The notes beneath the pieces are model-generated. The model had not been told where the DNA came from. It made no database searches and saw only the letters and a program-made list of their open reading frames with translations. Both the position numbers and the translations under genes were made by a program. Shown piece by piece: positions 19,030 through 31,244 of a stretch of 64,000 bases of DNA; position 1 is the first letter of the stretch; every line of letters starts with the position of its first letter. This DNA is from Cladocopium goreaui (taxonomy: Eukaryota > Sar > Dinophyceae > Suessiales > Symbiodiniaceae): positions 296,181 to 360,180 of the forward strand of contig CAMXCT020003624.1 of the NCBI GenBank assembly GCA_947184155.2. The letters are read 5' to 3'.

Positions 19030-19781
19030 CTGCATCATGCGGCTGAAAGGAGGAGCAAAGGGCCAAGAAACTGCGTCGTTTTCTAGCGCTAAACTGAACT
19101 AAACTGCTTGCATTCTTGGGTGGGAAATCATTTGGAGGCATACTTATTGGTGGTGTAATGGTGGTGTAGATGGACTCTATCATCCTATAGAGTTCACTTT
19201 CATAATTTCGAAACCTCAATTTTTTGCCAATCCTGCAGTATCTTCCAAGATGTTCTAATATCGGCAAAATGTCCGCACCTGGCTTCGCTTGTTGGCAACT
19301 GCCATCTGAGGATAATGGGCAGGTCTCTTCAAGACTTTGCCCCAGATGTAAGAGACAACATAGAAAAGCCTTCACCTGGGCCAAAATAGCCGTGATAAGA
19401 CCCCCACAAGAACAATACCTGCGGGTATTAAACGAACCACTGGCTGGTTAAGAGCAGGAGTCCCACAATTGGCTACCCTCCAGATCCCTCTGTGACACGT
19501 TACGATGGTATGGATGGCCTATGTATGTAAACGATTTACTTACTAAAAAAGGCGATTTTCCATGGCAAACTGTTCGTCATTACTATTCTCATTAAATCAC
19601 GTGTTACCGCCATTTTGTTGGTTAGATCATGTTTTGTCAGTTAGATCCGCCATCTCCCTTGAACCTAGTTTTGCTTGAAAGCTCAGGTCCCCAAGAGCAG
19701 GCCGATTTCTTGGAAGATCAAGAGCTAAGTAGGAATATGACTGGCCACGGCCACAGAGGTAAAAACAAGATATGCAACGAA

Positions 19782-20022
19782 GTATCATCATCAGCATCAT
19801 CAGCATCATCAGCATCATCAGCATCATCAGCATCATCATCAGCATCATCATCATCATCAGCAGCATCATCATCAGCATCATCATCACCATCATCATCATC
19901 ATCATCAGCATCATCATCATCATCAGCAGCAACAGCAGCCTCATCCTCATCCTCCTCCTCCTCATCATCATCGTCATCGTCATTTGTCATCGTCATCGTC
20001 ATCGTCATCATCGTCATCGTCA

Positions 20023-20054
<32 letters not shown>

Positions 20055-20113
20055 GTCCTCGTCCTCATCCTCATCCTCATCATCATCATCATCATCATCA
20101 CCATCACAATCAC
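19782..20113. repeat. Compound trinucleotide microsatellite (CAT/CAG/CGT/CCT)
   Basis: About 330 bases of ATCAGC, ATC, GTCATC, GTC and CTC triplet repeats. It is open in several frames on both strands (poly-Ser, Ile, Val, Asp, Met), all artefacts of the triplet period. A related but shorter array is at 58937-59014. Confidence 0.95.
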
Positions 20114-20222
20114 TCATTGCCATTTCTCGGTATTGTTCATCAACAAAACCCGTTGAAATTTCCACAGAAATACATCCTCCGTTTTCACACGTGTTCAATA
20201 ATTATGTCAAGTAAAATCATAT

Positions 20223-20327
20223 CACCCTCTGGTAATTTAACGTAGCTATTGAAAATGACCATTTATAGTGGATTTTCCCATTAAACATGGTGATTTTCCA
20301 TAGTTATGTTAGTTTACCAGAGGGTAC
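20223..20327. mobile_element. M1 inverted-repeat element starting at a splice donor
   Basis: Ends ACCCTCTGGTAATTTAAC and GTTAGTTTACCAGAGGGTAC, with a body containing CCATTTATAGTGGATTTTCC. On the minus strand the terminal GTACCCTCTGG begins directly after the exon ending at 20328, so the element end supplies the GT of that intron. Confidence 0.8.
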
Positions 20328-23300
20328 ATCCCACAATTATGCCGCTGCACATCAATCCCAACATGTTTCTCCAAGATTCCAACATCTCAATGCCGCGCTC
20401 TTCTCGACCCGAGCCGGAAATGCTGTCAGTCGGTTGTGTCAGGTGATTTCTATGAGCAGCTGCCTTTTCCCAATTTTCCCCCTGGAATAATGTGGTCAAA
20501 TTCTGGTAGCTCCATTTGGTAGCGGGAGATGATGGGAGATGAAACTCGCAGAGATTTCCGACAGGTTATAACAATCAATACTGAACATATCAAAAACACG
20601 ACCCTGGCCATACGAGTACCTGGCCTTGGATCTTCCATATATTGACCCAGGCAACAACTGGTCTGGTCGGTGGAATGTTCCCCCAAAAAAGGCCTGGTCA
20701 ATCCACCAACCGAACATGATGCTTGCCACGGAAAGGGTGAGGAAAATCCAGGTCGTCGCGCCGTTGCCTGCAGAGAATGGAGAATGAGGCGAGGTCCAAC
20801 AAATGATGAAGATCTGATTTTCTGAAAAAACGGTGATCTCTCATTGAATTTTTATGGTGTATAAAATATATTCAGGTCCAGTTCAATTATTTCCAATCAT
20901 CCAGAAATAGCAGTTAAGTACACCTCATCACAATTCATGCGTGCCCGCGTGCTGTTCATTGCCATAGTGATGTTGGATGACCTGCCTTTGTCCAGCGCCT
21001 GCAAACTGTGGTAGAGAAGCCATGGTGCCACGATGTAGAACCTCGAAAAAAACGCAAGGCACATGTTGTTGGCCAAAAGAGGACCACGAAAAACATGTCG
21101 GATACTGGGTATAAATGTTCATCAAATATAGAGCATGACATTGCATTGCATTATGTTGCACTGAATTTTGCAATAAAATACCTACATTATATATATATAT
21201 ATATAGTATCTATCTTCTATGTGAATATGGGTGTGTGTGAAAATGGGGTAACTCCAATTCCTAGGGCTCATCATGACTTTCCAGATTAAAAATGCATTTT
21301 GGGAGGTTCCCCGTTTTCAAACACATCCAAAATCATTGTGGCGGATCCCAGTAGAAATTTACGTTTACACATTCCCATTATATCTTGTTTGATGATCTTC
21401 CTCTTTCCCACATCTTTATACCATACCCTAGGGTAATCTAACATAGATCTAAAAGACCCATGGTTTCCCTCGGAAAAGAATCTAGAAATGGTGGATTTTC
21501 CACATCTACGTTAATTCACAGGAGGGTACCATACAGAACACCAGTTTCTTAGAATCTGCTGCCATCAACTCTGAGGCTGACTTCCATCCAGTTCAAGGAG
21601 CTGTTCCTCAACACCCAGAGACCAAAGGTGCAGAAAGGGATTGTAGTCGTGGACATCGTTGCTGAAAAAATCCTGAAACTAACGGCAGAATCGGTGAATA
21701 TGCTATATGAATATATCGATGGCGATACATAGAAATATACAGTGATATAGTAAGTATATGTAGATATCAATACACAATATACATATATAATCATATATAT
21801 ATACACATTATTCTATAGAAATATGGAACTGAACAGGCAAGACGCAAGGAAAACTCACTATGAGGCAATGCATGGCTAGGAATTGGTTATGACCTTTTAC
21901 CTAGCAATGTGTATGGCTAGTCTAAGATAGTCTCCCTGCACAAGACATCCGTTTCTGCTGTTTCTGCAGCAAAGAAACCATGTAGTCATCACCTGAAAGT
22001 CTTGAGACGGCATGCTACTCTGGCAGTCCCAAACATCTGCATCCTTCCCCCCAAAAAAATGATTTGGGTCTGAAAACAGTGTACCCCGTGCCATCCACTG
22101 GGTTATCATCATGTTTCATATTGTTACAGCCATCACCGGGGATTCCTATCCTATTTTCAGACCCATAACTGGGACATCTTGCAATCCTTCAACACTGTGC
22201 ATCCGCACGTTCGTAGACAAGCCAGTTGTTGGCATTTGCAAACCTCAGCACCAAAAAAACATGCAATTTTCGGGGGGGACTTCAGTGGAAACTTCAGCCC
22301 TCAGCTCAATGAGGGGCAACTTCATCAACTTCCTTGAGATCAAGACGTACCAGAAAGGCCCACCAGCAGAAATCGTTCCTTAGCTCAGCACCCGCATCAC
22401 CCGCATCACCCGCATCACCCGCATCACCCGCATCTGTATCAAAATCCCAGTTGGTTCTGGATGGTCCTGGATGTCTATGATCTTCCCCCCCTTGCATCCC
22501 CTTGCATTTTCACACGGATATCATCCATGCTGCCCACATGCCACGTTGCATCCATTCAGAGTGTGTGTTACCTGGCCTTGTTGGTTCCAAGATGTTAGAA
22601 GTCAAAGAATACCTGGTTGGTGGTATACCTACCCCTCTGAAAAATGATGGAGTTCGTCAGTTGGGATCATAAATTCCCAATATGATGGGAAAGTCTTAAA
22701 ATTCCATGGTTCCAAACCACCAACCAGAATACAACAGCGCTGTATACATTGCCTCGCAACAGCTACGTCGTATCACTGGCATGAAGAGTTCCCTCCATTT
22801 GTGGACGGGTCGACGATATTTCCGTTGGTTCAAATGATCGCTCCACTTGGATTTGTCTGAAAAAAAAGGAACATTGGGTATATATGATTATATATATATG
22901 ATTATATATATATGATTATATATATATGATTATATATATGATTATATATATATGATTATATATATATATATACATACATACATGGTGTGTATATATATAA
23001 TAGGGTATATATACTAATGATGGTACATGGTCAACTCCTGATATTTCTTTAGCGCCAAGAATCGGTGCGAGGATCCCAATGGGGAGCCACCAAGGCCAGG
23101 GCCAAGGCGGTGGATGCAATCACCAGAAGAGCCGTTGGGAGCAGGCCTCGAGCCGATGGGCACTTCGCCAAAGAAACACCAACTGACAGCTGAGTTTTTT
23201 GCTGAGTTGTGGAACTGAGTTTTTTGCTGAGTGATTGAGCTGAGTGATTGAGTGATTGAGTGACTGAGTTGAGCTGAGATCAGTTTTTTGCTGAGTGATT

Positions 23301-26115
23301 GAGCTAAGATCCATGATGATCCATATGAAAACATGTTCAGATGTCGAAACCAGCTTGGGGAAAATCCAGGTCATAGAGTTGTGAGCCAATGTCGATCAAT
23401 GGGGGTATTCCAGTATCAATGTTGAAACACACCCATCTGTACTATACTCATTGATTAAATATGTTTAGATCCCCACGTTCAATTCTGGGTCCCTGGGTCT
23501 CTCTGAAAATACTGAAGTAGGGTACCACAAATCCATGGGCTTAGAAACGCTACTATGATTTCCCATGATTTCTTTATGGATATGCTATGAATTCTCAAGG
23601 AAACATGGTTCCTTTCCGCTGAGGCAGTTGGCGCTTGGCACGTCTGGCGAAGAAGTCGCAACAAAAGGTGCATAAGCTCTGGTCCTGACCAGTGGATAAC
23701 ATGGACAATATGGGGGTTTCCAAAAATGGGATTACCCCCCTAAAAATGGTTCCGGTTCATAATGGAAAATCCGATTCACATGGATGATTTAGGGGGTACC
23801 CCCCCATTTTAGGAATCCTCCATATGGTTAACATTGTTATTATATGTTAATATAGTCTTATATAGTATAGATGTTATTATGCTTGGTTAACATCTGAAGT
23901 GGCGAATCACACTGGAAAATCATCCAAGCAGCAGTCAACAGTTCATATGGGGAGTAGCCAACCCGAAAAATCCAAATCGAAAGCACCAGGACTTCGGCAG
24001 GTGCGGTGTATGTCAGATGTCAGCTATGGGATTGAGTTAACAATAAACCATCCCAATTTTGACCACAGGCTGGTGCAGTGAAAGATTGTGTCTAGAGACA
24101 TTAGAGACTGCTGAAAAAATATCATGTAAGATTGATATGGATTGATATGGATGATATGGGTAAAGTTGCAGGACCCCATAATGAGACAGCTGAATACGTT
24201 CAATATGCTTGTGGCCAAAACTGGGGAAACGTGGCCAAAACCGATGATTTCAGACCAAGCAGTTCCGTTCCTCTTCAAAATGACCCCAAAGGGACGACGT
24301 CACGACCTCAACGGCCAAGGGGTTCTGAAACCAGTGTCGTCCAGATGCGGAAAGATGGGGAAAGCCAGAATGAATTTGGATAATTTGCTTGAATTCTTCG
24401 GGAACAAGTTCTGAGTTATGGCAGTTACTAACTATCTTTCTATGGAAGATAGGATCATGCTCGGTCTTGTGAGCTTTCACAGCTATTTGCTAAGTTGAGG
24501 TTCAACGACCACACACTTGCCATGGCAATTTTGATGAATTCCTCAACGCTCAGACAGTTTCACCTCCCGGGCTTAGAGCAGCCCTGCCACTCAGAACGGT
24601 TCTGCTTGCCGGGACACAAAACCAGAGATCGTGAAAAATATATCCACTCCCACCAAACCTGTTGGCATCCGGCTGAACATTGAATACACAAAATCGAAGT
24701 CCACATTTGATGGTTGCCTGTGCAATCGCTACAACACGACAACGCGAATGTGAAAAAAATGTTTAGCAACATTTAGCAACGAAATGCGGCATCTATGTTT
24801 CCAGCACAAGGTCCAATGCGTAATTGGCATCATCTTCTGGTCAACTTGGACTCACATCCTGCTGCGTAAGTATGAGATCAACCATGTAATCCATGGTATA
24901 GTAGCGTATAGTGTATATATATATAGTATAAATTCCCCTACTACAGCAACACCGAAATTCATGTTCATATATGTACATATTACATACACATAATTACAGC
25001 AATCATAATTACATATACATGGACTTAGATTTGATCTTAGATGCACCGAATGGTAAAAACCCATGTTGTCACACCGCACCAGGTGACCTGTCGGAAGCCA
25101 AGAAGAGTTCAGATGATAGAGAACCACCTGGTGGAGCTCCGGACTTGTCCACTTGCCCAACAACTGCTGTGCAGTTCTTTAATATAGTTCAAAAATCCAC
25201 ACTTTGTTTGTTTTTTTTGGGCTGTCCCAAAATTGCGGGTATGATGATCTACATACTTTATGGTCATTTTTCCTGGGGAATATGAGGTTTTCAACTGTTT
25301 AAAATCATGGGATGGAATGGGCAAACCATTCCATAAACAAAGCAGAAATGGGTGGATATTGAATATACTAATCACTAATCATCAACAATGGCTGGGGATT
25401 ATTATATGTTATTATCCTTGTGTTCTACCATGTTCTACCACTTAAGTCAGATCCATAAGCTCTGTAAACTAATGGGGGGGGTACCTTGAAACTAGTGATG
25501 ATACGTCTGGGTAATTAGATTATAAAATTACAATAATTCGACCTAAAATGAGGCTTCTTATTTGGGAACCTGTACATTCACCATTCTTCCAGTGACGTCG
25601 CGTTGTGTCAAGTCACGGCCATCACTGCAACACCCCTTAGGCCATCGATGTCCGCGCGGTACGGGTTCCATTTCCTGACGGAGATGGATTCATGAAGAAT
25701 TTCTAGCTGTTTCTTCATGGCGCTTTGAAAAACTGGAGCTCAAAATCAAAATTTTGTTGTGTTCCTCTAAAATGACAGGTATCAAAGTCAAAGGACTCTC
25801 TGTCTTTTCATGGGAACTTGGATTTGATGAGCACGGTCTTGCTCTGCACTCACCAAGTTTTCCTCTGCATGGTTCGCCGAACATTGGGCTGCGGCTGCTA
25901 GTCGCAATCGATCAAACTGCTGCTTCCAAACCCTCGCCCAGCGTTCCCCAGTTAGTACATGTTAGTACTACGTATGCTTGTTTTGGGATGCGAAGTTTAA
26001 TTCAATATAGTCAATGGATCAATCTGTACCCCGGAAGCCAAGTGGGGACGTGTCAAGCGTCTGGTTCGTCTCGGATCGCGCCATGGACTTCTCGCTGGGC
26101 AGAGTGTAGGGATGT
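20328..26115 (-). CDS. Acyltransferase-3 (OafA/YrhL-like) membrane protein, multi-exon
   Basis: Phase-matched exons: 25854-25932, 25617-25706, 23633-23678, 23056-23146, 22196-22243, 21993-22043, 21602-21661, 20924-21041; then 20694-20767 and 20328-20422, which need unseen linking exons. Family motifs appear in the right order: YRADIDGLRGVAV (N-terminal RxxIDGLRA motif with the His-containing helix), FFARRAKRLLPTALL (joined across 23633/23146) running into a membrane helix, NPFLHLWSLGVEEQ joined to FYIVAPWLLYH, and later membrane segments such as TTWIFLTLSVASIMFGWW. Such proteins transfer acyl groups to sugars or lipids at membranes. The exon expected to carry the GFVGVDVFFVISG-like motif, between 25617 and 23678, was not found. 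An exon at about 26030-26115 containing MARSETNQTLDTSPLGF may hold the start. Four of ten donors are GC. Introns contain M1, M2 and M3 elements. Confidence 0.75.
21424..21528. mobile_element. Diverged M1 inverted-repeat element
   Basis: It starts TACCCTAGGGTAATCTAACA and ends TTCACAGGAGGGTA, with only the terminal parts resembling M1. It lies upstream (minus-strand sense) of the 21602-21661 exon's downstream intron. Confidence 0.55.
22611..22728. mobile_element. M3 inverted-repeat element
   Basis: Starts CCTGGTTGGTGG and ends CCAAACCACCAACCAGA, sharing CCCCTCTGAAAAATGA and CAGTTGGGAT with the copy at 14391. It sits in an intron of the acyltransferase gene. Confidence 0.75.
22877..22976. repeat. 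TATATATATGATTA tandem repeat
   Basis: A run of 12-14 bp TA-rich units with GATTA spacing, inside an acyltransferase intron. Confidence 0.9.
23709..23825. mobile_element. M2 inverted-repeat element
   Basis: Left end ATGGGGGTTTCCAAAAATGGG and right end CCCATTTTAGGAATCCTCCAT are inverse to each other; the core includes TTCCGGTTCATAATGGAAAATCC. Related copies at 44261-44380 and 48343-48442. Confidence 0.7.
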
Positions 26116-27168
26116 GAGAAGGACTTGTCCCAAGGCTGTCCATGAAGATACCTGGTCGACCAGCCACATGTGGTGATTTCAAGTAGTTTCTCAGTTTTCC
26201 AGGCAAGAAAAGACACTGAGGATGCAGAAAAACAAACACTTGAGATACATTGTGTTGTGTGAATCTCTCTTTACCTCAATTCTGTTGCACTGATAGGCTG
26301 TTGACAGAGCCGACTGATAAGAAGGCCAAAATCAAAAGCTTACTTCATGGGTAAAATTCTGTCTGAAAATCGGATACCCCATTCCATCCACTGGTTAATG
26401 ATGATTCTCTGATTCTCCCCATTAAATTGTCATTAGGAATATGTTGGGGGTATAACTTTTCAGACAACCTTATCAAAATGTAATCTTCCAAGTTACTTGG
26501 GGTAATAGCGCGGTGTCTCAGAACGGTTGATTGACATCGGAGATAATGGCACGGTGTCACCCTGTCAGGAGGGAACAGGACCCAAGGATTCGTCAAAGAA
26601 TGGGGTACCCCAAACAACCCAATGGTTTATGATCATGTTTCATCAAACAAAATCGTCATTTTAGCCATCTCCGAAACTCAAGGTTCACCAAAAGGACATC
26701 AACAAATTTGGGAAGGTCCCATCGCTTACCACACGATTGTACAAAAGAATATGCCTGGCAAATTTGAGGGGTATCGCCTAAAGCAAAATGATGTACGTGG
26801 ACAGGCATGACATGACCCTCAGGTATTGCTACTTGGGAAGGTCCCATCGCTTACTTCATGTTTCTGTTGTCTATTGCCGGAGTTTTTGCGGTGGCTCATT
26901 CGATCATAGCCCGGTTTGTCATCATGTCCCATCAACACAATGTCAGCTGGGAGTATAATGGGGTATACAACCGTCCGAGGATCATCAGATGCATCGCCAT
27001 ATCTGCTCGAATATCTGCTGTCATACTTGGTCGCGTTGCAGCCCATGGCTGAAGGGCTAAAGGATGATGGAAAGGCACTGTGCCAAGAACTGTTGAAACA
27101 ATGAATGCTAATCAGTTGCAAAGTAAATAAGCAGTGAATGTCAATGTCTACTTAGTCTACTTTTTCAG
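26116..27168. other. Spacer without a recognised gene
   Basis: Contains two related sequences at about 26370-26460 and 26596-26660 (ACCCCATTCCATCCACTGGTTAATGAT-like), also resembling 22056-22120, probably remnants of another small repeat family. No convincing exon. Confidence 0.4.
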
Positions 27169-27345
27169 GAGTGTTTCTTCCGAATCCTCAATTCCGCTTG
27201 GGCAGAAAATGCGGCAAGGAGGATCGTTGGTATCTTGAATGACCTCAGCAAGGCTAGAGGTGCTAGAGAGGGGTTTCTACCGAAGTGGGTCATGAAGTTT
27301 CTAGTCTCCTTGGCAAAGGGCTGTCACAGACGTATCTTTAGATTC
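27169..27345 (+). CDS. Plus-strand exon of unknown gene
   Basis: A good acceptor (ACTTTTTCAG) is followed by about 58 open codons with normal amino-acid use (RILNSAWAENAARRIVGIL, LPKWVMKFLVSLAKG). All three minus-strand frames are interrupted here. It is the only well-supported plus-strand exon in the window, and the next gene feature, 27799-27910, is on the minus strand. The donor was not resolved. Family unknown. Confidence 0.4.
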
Positions 27346-27798
27346 AGCAATTGCTGCCTTCGATGTTGGGCCAAATATTTGAGATCACCTAGACCTAGAC
27401 GTAGAGGATCTATTTTCTCTCACAAGTGAAGCATGAAGCATGCAACAGCAACGGATACACATGGCATGTGTTTCGCGCACAGCTTTTTGCATGGTTCGCG
27501 GTGACATCTTGAGAGAAAATCCATTCTGAATGGCGGTGTCACTGTCGAATCTCTGCTGAATATGCTTGATGTTTCTCATCTCAATATCAGTTCTGAACAT
27601 CTGTGAAATGTATGTCTTCAACATTCTTCAACCTACTATTGTTTGGTGGCGATGCTGTCAGGGTGTGCTTACCTTTAACCACAACATCCAACACTCCAAG
27701 GCATCAAGCACTCGGTGAGGCAAACTATGGGCTATCATAATCCCAATAAATGAGGTGGTGTAAGTCCCAACAATTAACCAGTCAACCAGATATTTTGC

Positions 27799-27910
27799 TC
27801 ATGGCTCAAGTGCCGCCAAACAACACTCAGCAATGCTCAGCAGCTCATTTCGGCCGCCAATCGTCCATTCTTTCTTGAAGGCGCGTCTGGCACGGTCAAC
27901 ACGCTCGCTT
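27799..27910 (-). CDS. C-terminal exon of unknown minus-strand gene
   Basis: The acceptor AAAACAG is followed by one base and 37 codons ending in TGA. It encodes a basic-then-hydrophobic C-terminus with SERVDRARRAFKKEW and LLSIAECCLAALEP. The open frame continues upstream to about 28100 but that part looks like intron. A further stretch near 28100-28180 (minus) may be the preceding exon. Family unknown. Confidence 0.45.
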
Positions 27911-29924
27911 CTGTTTTTTTTTCCACTGTTTTGCCATGCTGATTGTGAAAGGCAGACTGCGAGCAGAAAAGTCACATCCAACACTTCAAGGTTGGTACCA
28001 CTACAATATGGTTTGACAACAACCACGATATAAAGAACACCAAAAAAAATCCGTGGGTCAATGTTGGGTGACTGTTCACTGTTCGCTGGGTGCGGCACCA
28101 GCATTTGTAGTCGCTCTACCCGATGCCGAGCAGTTGACCAGTCCTGGCAGCTTTGTAGTCGCTCAACGTCGGAAGAAAAAGATGATAAAAGTCATCGGAT
28201 TATATAATGGGATTATAATACCAATAATACTGGTTGAGAACCAATAAGGTACTTCAACTGCTTATTGGTATTAATCATTGGTATTTAATACCAATAATGT
28301 GGTTATAGTACCACTTGGTCATTAATGGGATTATAACGGGATAATCATCAATAGTGGGATTATTTAAGAGTAGTGGTTATAATGCCAATACTACTGGTTG
28401 ATGGTATAACTACCCCTCTGAAAAAAAGGAGTTCGTCAGTTGGGATGATTCTTCCCAATATATGGAAAAATAAAGAATGTTCCAAACCAACAACCAGAAG
28501 AGTTAAGATGAACAGTGAAGATAAATGAAGATGTCATGTGAGGCATTACCTGCACATCCTTACCAACGAAGTTCACAACTCACATCTGCATGTGGCTCTT
28601 TTGCACTGCCTCAAACAAGGCTCTGTCCAATCACAATTTGTGATGGTTTGACTCTGGTGGTTGTGGAAATTCTGATCAAATTGTGCGTCTTCGGATTGGC
28701 TTCGGCTGATGCTAGTCCTCTAAAAAACTGAATAGGGCGCATTTGCATCAACCACCAATGGCTAGGAATCAGCTTGGCTGACTTTTCTATGTCTGAATTA
28801 CAGCCATGGCATGGAGTTAATCCAAGTCCGCTATGGTTGCTGCAGTTCTCAAGTGCAAATCCAGAAATTGGCCAACGCGGAACTTGTCATGAACAGGGCG
28901 TAACAGCCGCACTCATTCAAAGCAGATTTGTTCGATATCAGAAAGTGGTGCGTCAAAGGGATTCATTGGAAGATGTTGCGACCTCAACGTCTAGCAGTAC
29001 ATAGTACGAGCACTTATATGGAGGTTTCCACAAATGGGGAATCCCGAAAATGCTTAATAATGGAAAATTCCAATAAAAAAATATCCTTCACTGTCATTCT
29101 TAACTCTCAAAGCAGCGTCCGCTCGTAGCTGTTTCGCCGCAATCTCAGGCAAATACTGGAGTGAGTGTGGTGAACACTCCGTTTGCCTCAAGATCTTTCA
29201 CAGGCAACCCGTATGGACCCGCTTGCATCTCTCTTGACAGTATCCAAAGCGATTTTTTCATTCAGTAATCATGAAGTTTTCTGCTAAATAGACCTCTATT
29301 GCCTCTGTGATGTAGCCGTCTAGCAAATCTTGCACCAATGCAACAATGCAACCTCCTACCGTATACGAATATGCAGCCCCCTGGCCCTGTAAGTATGGTT
29401 TCGAGCAAAACATCTTTTTTGCAGTGTGTCTGCAAGTTGGCAAAGTAACATCTTGAACCGGTCCTGGTTCTGGAGGTTTCATTCCACCCGATCACAAGAA
29501 CCCTCCAAAATGAGCCCCAAAATGCTTCGGAGGTGTTTATTAAATTTTATTGGTCATGCAATCAATCTACTCTGCCAAAGCTTTCAAAGTTGCCTTTTTT
29601 TGTCCATGTCAGTCCTGCAAACCCGATTCCAACCGACTTCTCTATACATTTTGGGGGGAAATCACCTCCAACATTTCGGGGGGGGAAACCCACCTGGATC
29701 GGGCACTGGCTGCAATCTCACCTTTATCCTGGCGGCCATCAACGACACCAAGGTGGCACAATCATGGCTTGATTGGGATTGCTACTGGGATGATTGGGAT
29801 CATCATTGCGATAACAATAATATTGCTATGAAATGAATAATTTGAATTGGGTGACAGTGTCCCACTTGATCAGTCTCCACTTGATTCCCACAATCATCTA
29901 TATCTGGACCAAAAAAGCAGCAAT
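27911..29924. other. Mostly non-coding; M3 copy and weak coding signals
   Basis: Holds an M3 copy (28391-28498), an M2-like half near 29016-29060 and a run of ATAATACCAATAATAC-type repeats at 28195-28330. A 74-codon minus-strand frame at 29258-29482 has fairly natural composition and could be a last exon, but I see no supporting homology. Confidence 0.35.
28391..28498. mobile_element. M3 inverted-repeat element
   Basis: ACTGGTTGATGGTATAACTA to CCAAACCAACAACCAGAAG, with the family core CCCCTCTGAAAAAAAGG and TTCCCAATATATGG. Confidence 0.7.
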
Positions 29925-30064
29925 CGCAAGCCAGCATCGCAGTCCCTCGCTCTTTGGCCTTCGCAAGGAGCCCGTGACCTGGAGTGTTTTTCTCTGCGTT
30001 GCGAATTTCCTCCATGAACTCAACGGATTCCAAGCGTTCCAAGGCACCTCTTTCAGATCGACTT
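29925..30064 (-). CDS. Exon of unknown minus-strand gene
   Basis: Acceptor CCCTTCCCAG, then one base and about 46 open codons rich in Glu, Arg and Lys (RLESVEFMEEIRNAEK, GHGLLAKAKERG). It is likely helical. A GA or GC donor near 29925 would end it. Neighbouring exons were not identified. Family unknown. Confidence 0.4.
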
Positions 30065-31244
30065 CTGGGAAGGGCACACGTTGGTAAGGCCTTGAAGAAT
30101 CACCAAATTTTTTTGTGGTTTTTCGTCATGGCAAGTGATGACCCTGAGTTTCGGACCCATAGTGGTTCCACAGGAGATACGCCGGGAGATAGGCTCGAGA
30201 TCCATCCATTTTGACGTTGTCAAAGGTGCCAGTGAGCTCTAAAGATGGCACCTTCAAGGTGCACCCCTCTGTGGAAGACCCATATCTGATCATCTTAAAT
30301 TTATCAAACATATCAAGAATGTTCCAAATGTTGGCATAATGAAATGAGTATTGATGTTGATACATATATCTATTGTATTTATTTCCCATAAAAGTATCAA
30401 CATATCTATTTTGGAAATGATCAACTAATATCTATTTGATCAATATATCAACATATATATATATATATCTGATCAACCTACATATCTATTTGAAATGACT
30501 TGAGCAGGGAATCCATGGGGTGCCCAGGGAGGGATGCGAATCAGCTGAACAACTCAGCAAGCCACTGCACCGAAAAGGCCCTTGGATGGATGTCCCCAAA
30601 GACTTTGGGAAAATTATCCAATATTTGGGGAATTGGGGAAATCCAATATTTGGGAAAATCCAAAAGGACTTAAAATTATCCCAGCAATAGTCTTGGAACT
30701 TGTCCTTCAAAACAAATATGAAGGGGGGTTCTTTGCATTCTTTGGAGTGTGCAAGCACATCTACGGGAACCACGCCCTACCTAGACTATATATCAGTATG
30801 TAGGAAGCAGTGGGCCATGTCCGATGCTGCTACTGCCACTTACTTGCTGCTGACAAGCAATCTCAATCTTGTGACTTGGTGCTTTCAGATGGTTTAAGAA
30901 TTTAAGAATGATCCTCCACAGAACCTTCTGAACACCTCAAATGGGCAGAAAAGACAACCCCTCAAGAGGATTCTGCATTTTCCAGCCTCTTTTTGCTTCA
31001 TCCATCATCCACCTCCCCTCTGTAACAGCGGCAAAAGCAGAAAATCTAGGGCAGCTGACAGGTTTTCCCCTGGCTCCCCTTGGCAAAAGCACCACTCATC
31101 AATGGAATCTTGTTTCCATCAAGTGGTAGCAGAAGTAGTTGCAGTACTAGCCGGCGCATCTGATTTGAAGCAGCTCAGCTTTAGGCGTTTGCACTGTACA
31201 ATGAATTGGGCTGCGGATGACTTACTTTGCACCTGCGATGCGGG

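Noticed and set aside
19627..20245. Several long frames on both strands
   Set aside because: All are translations of the triplet microsatellite.
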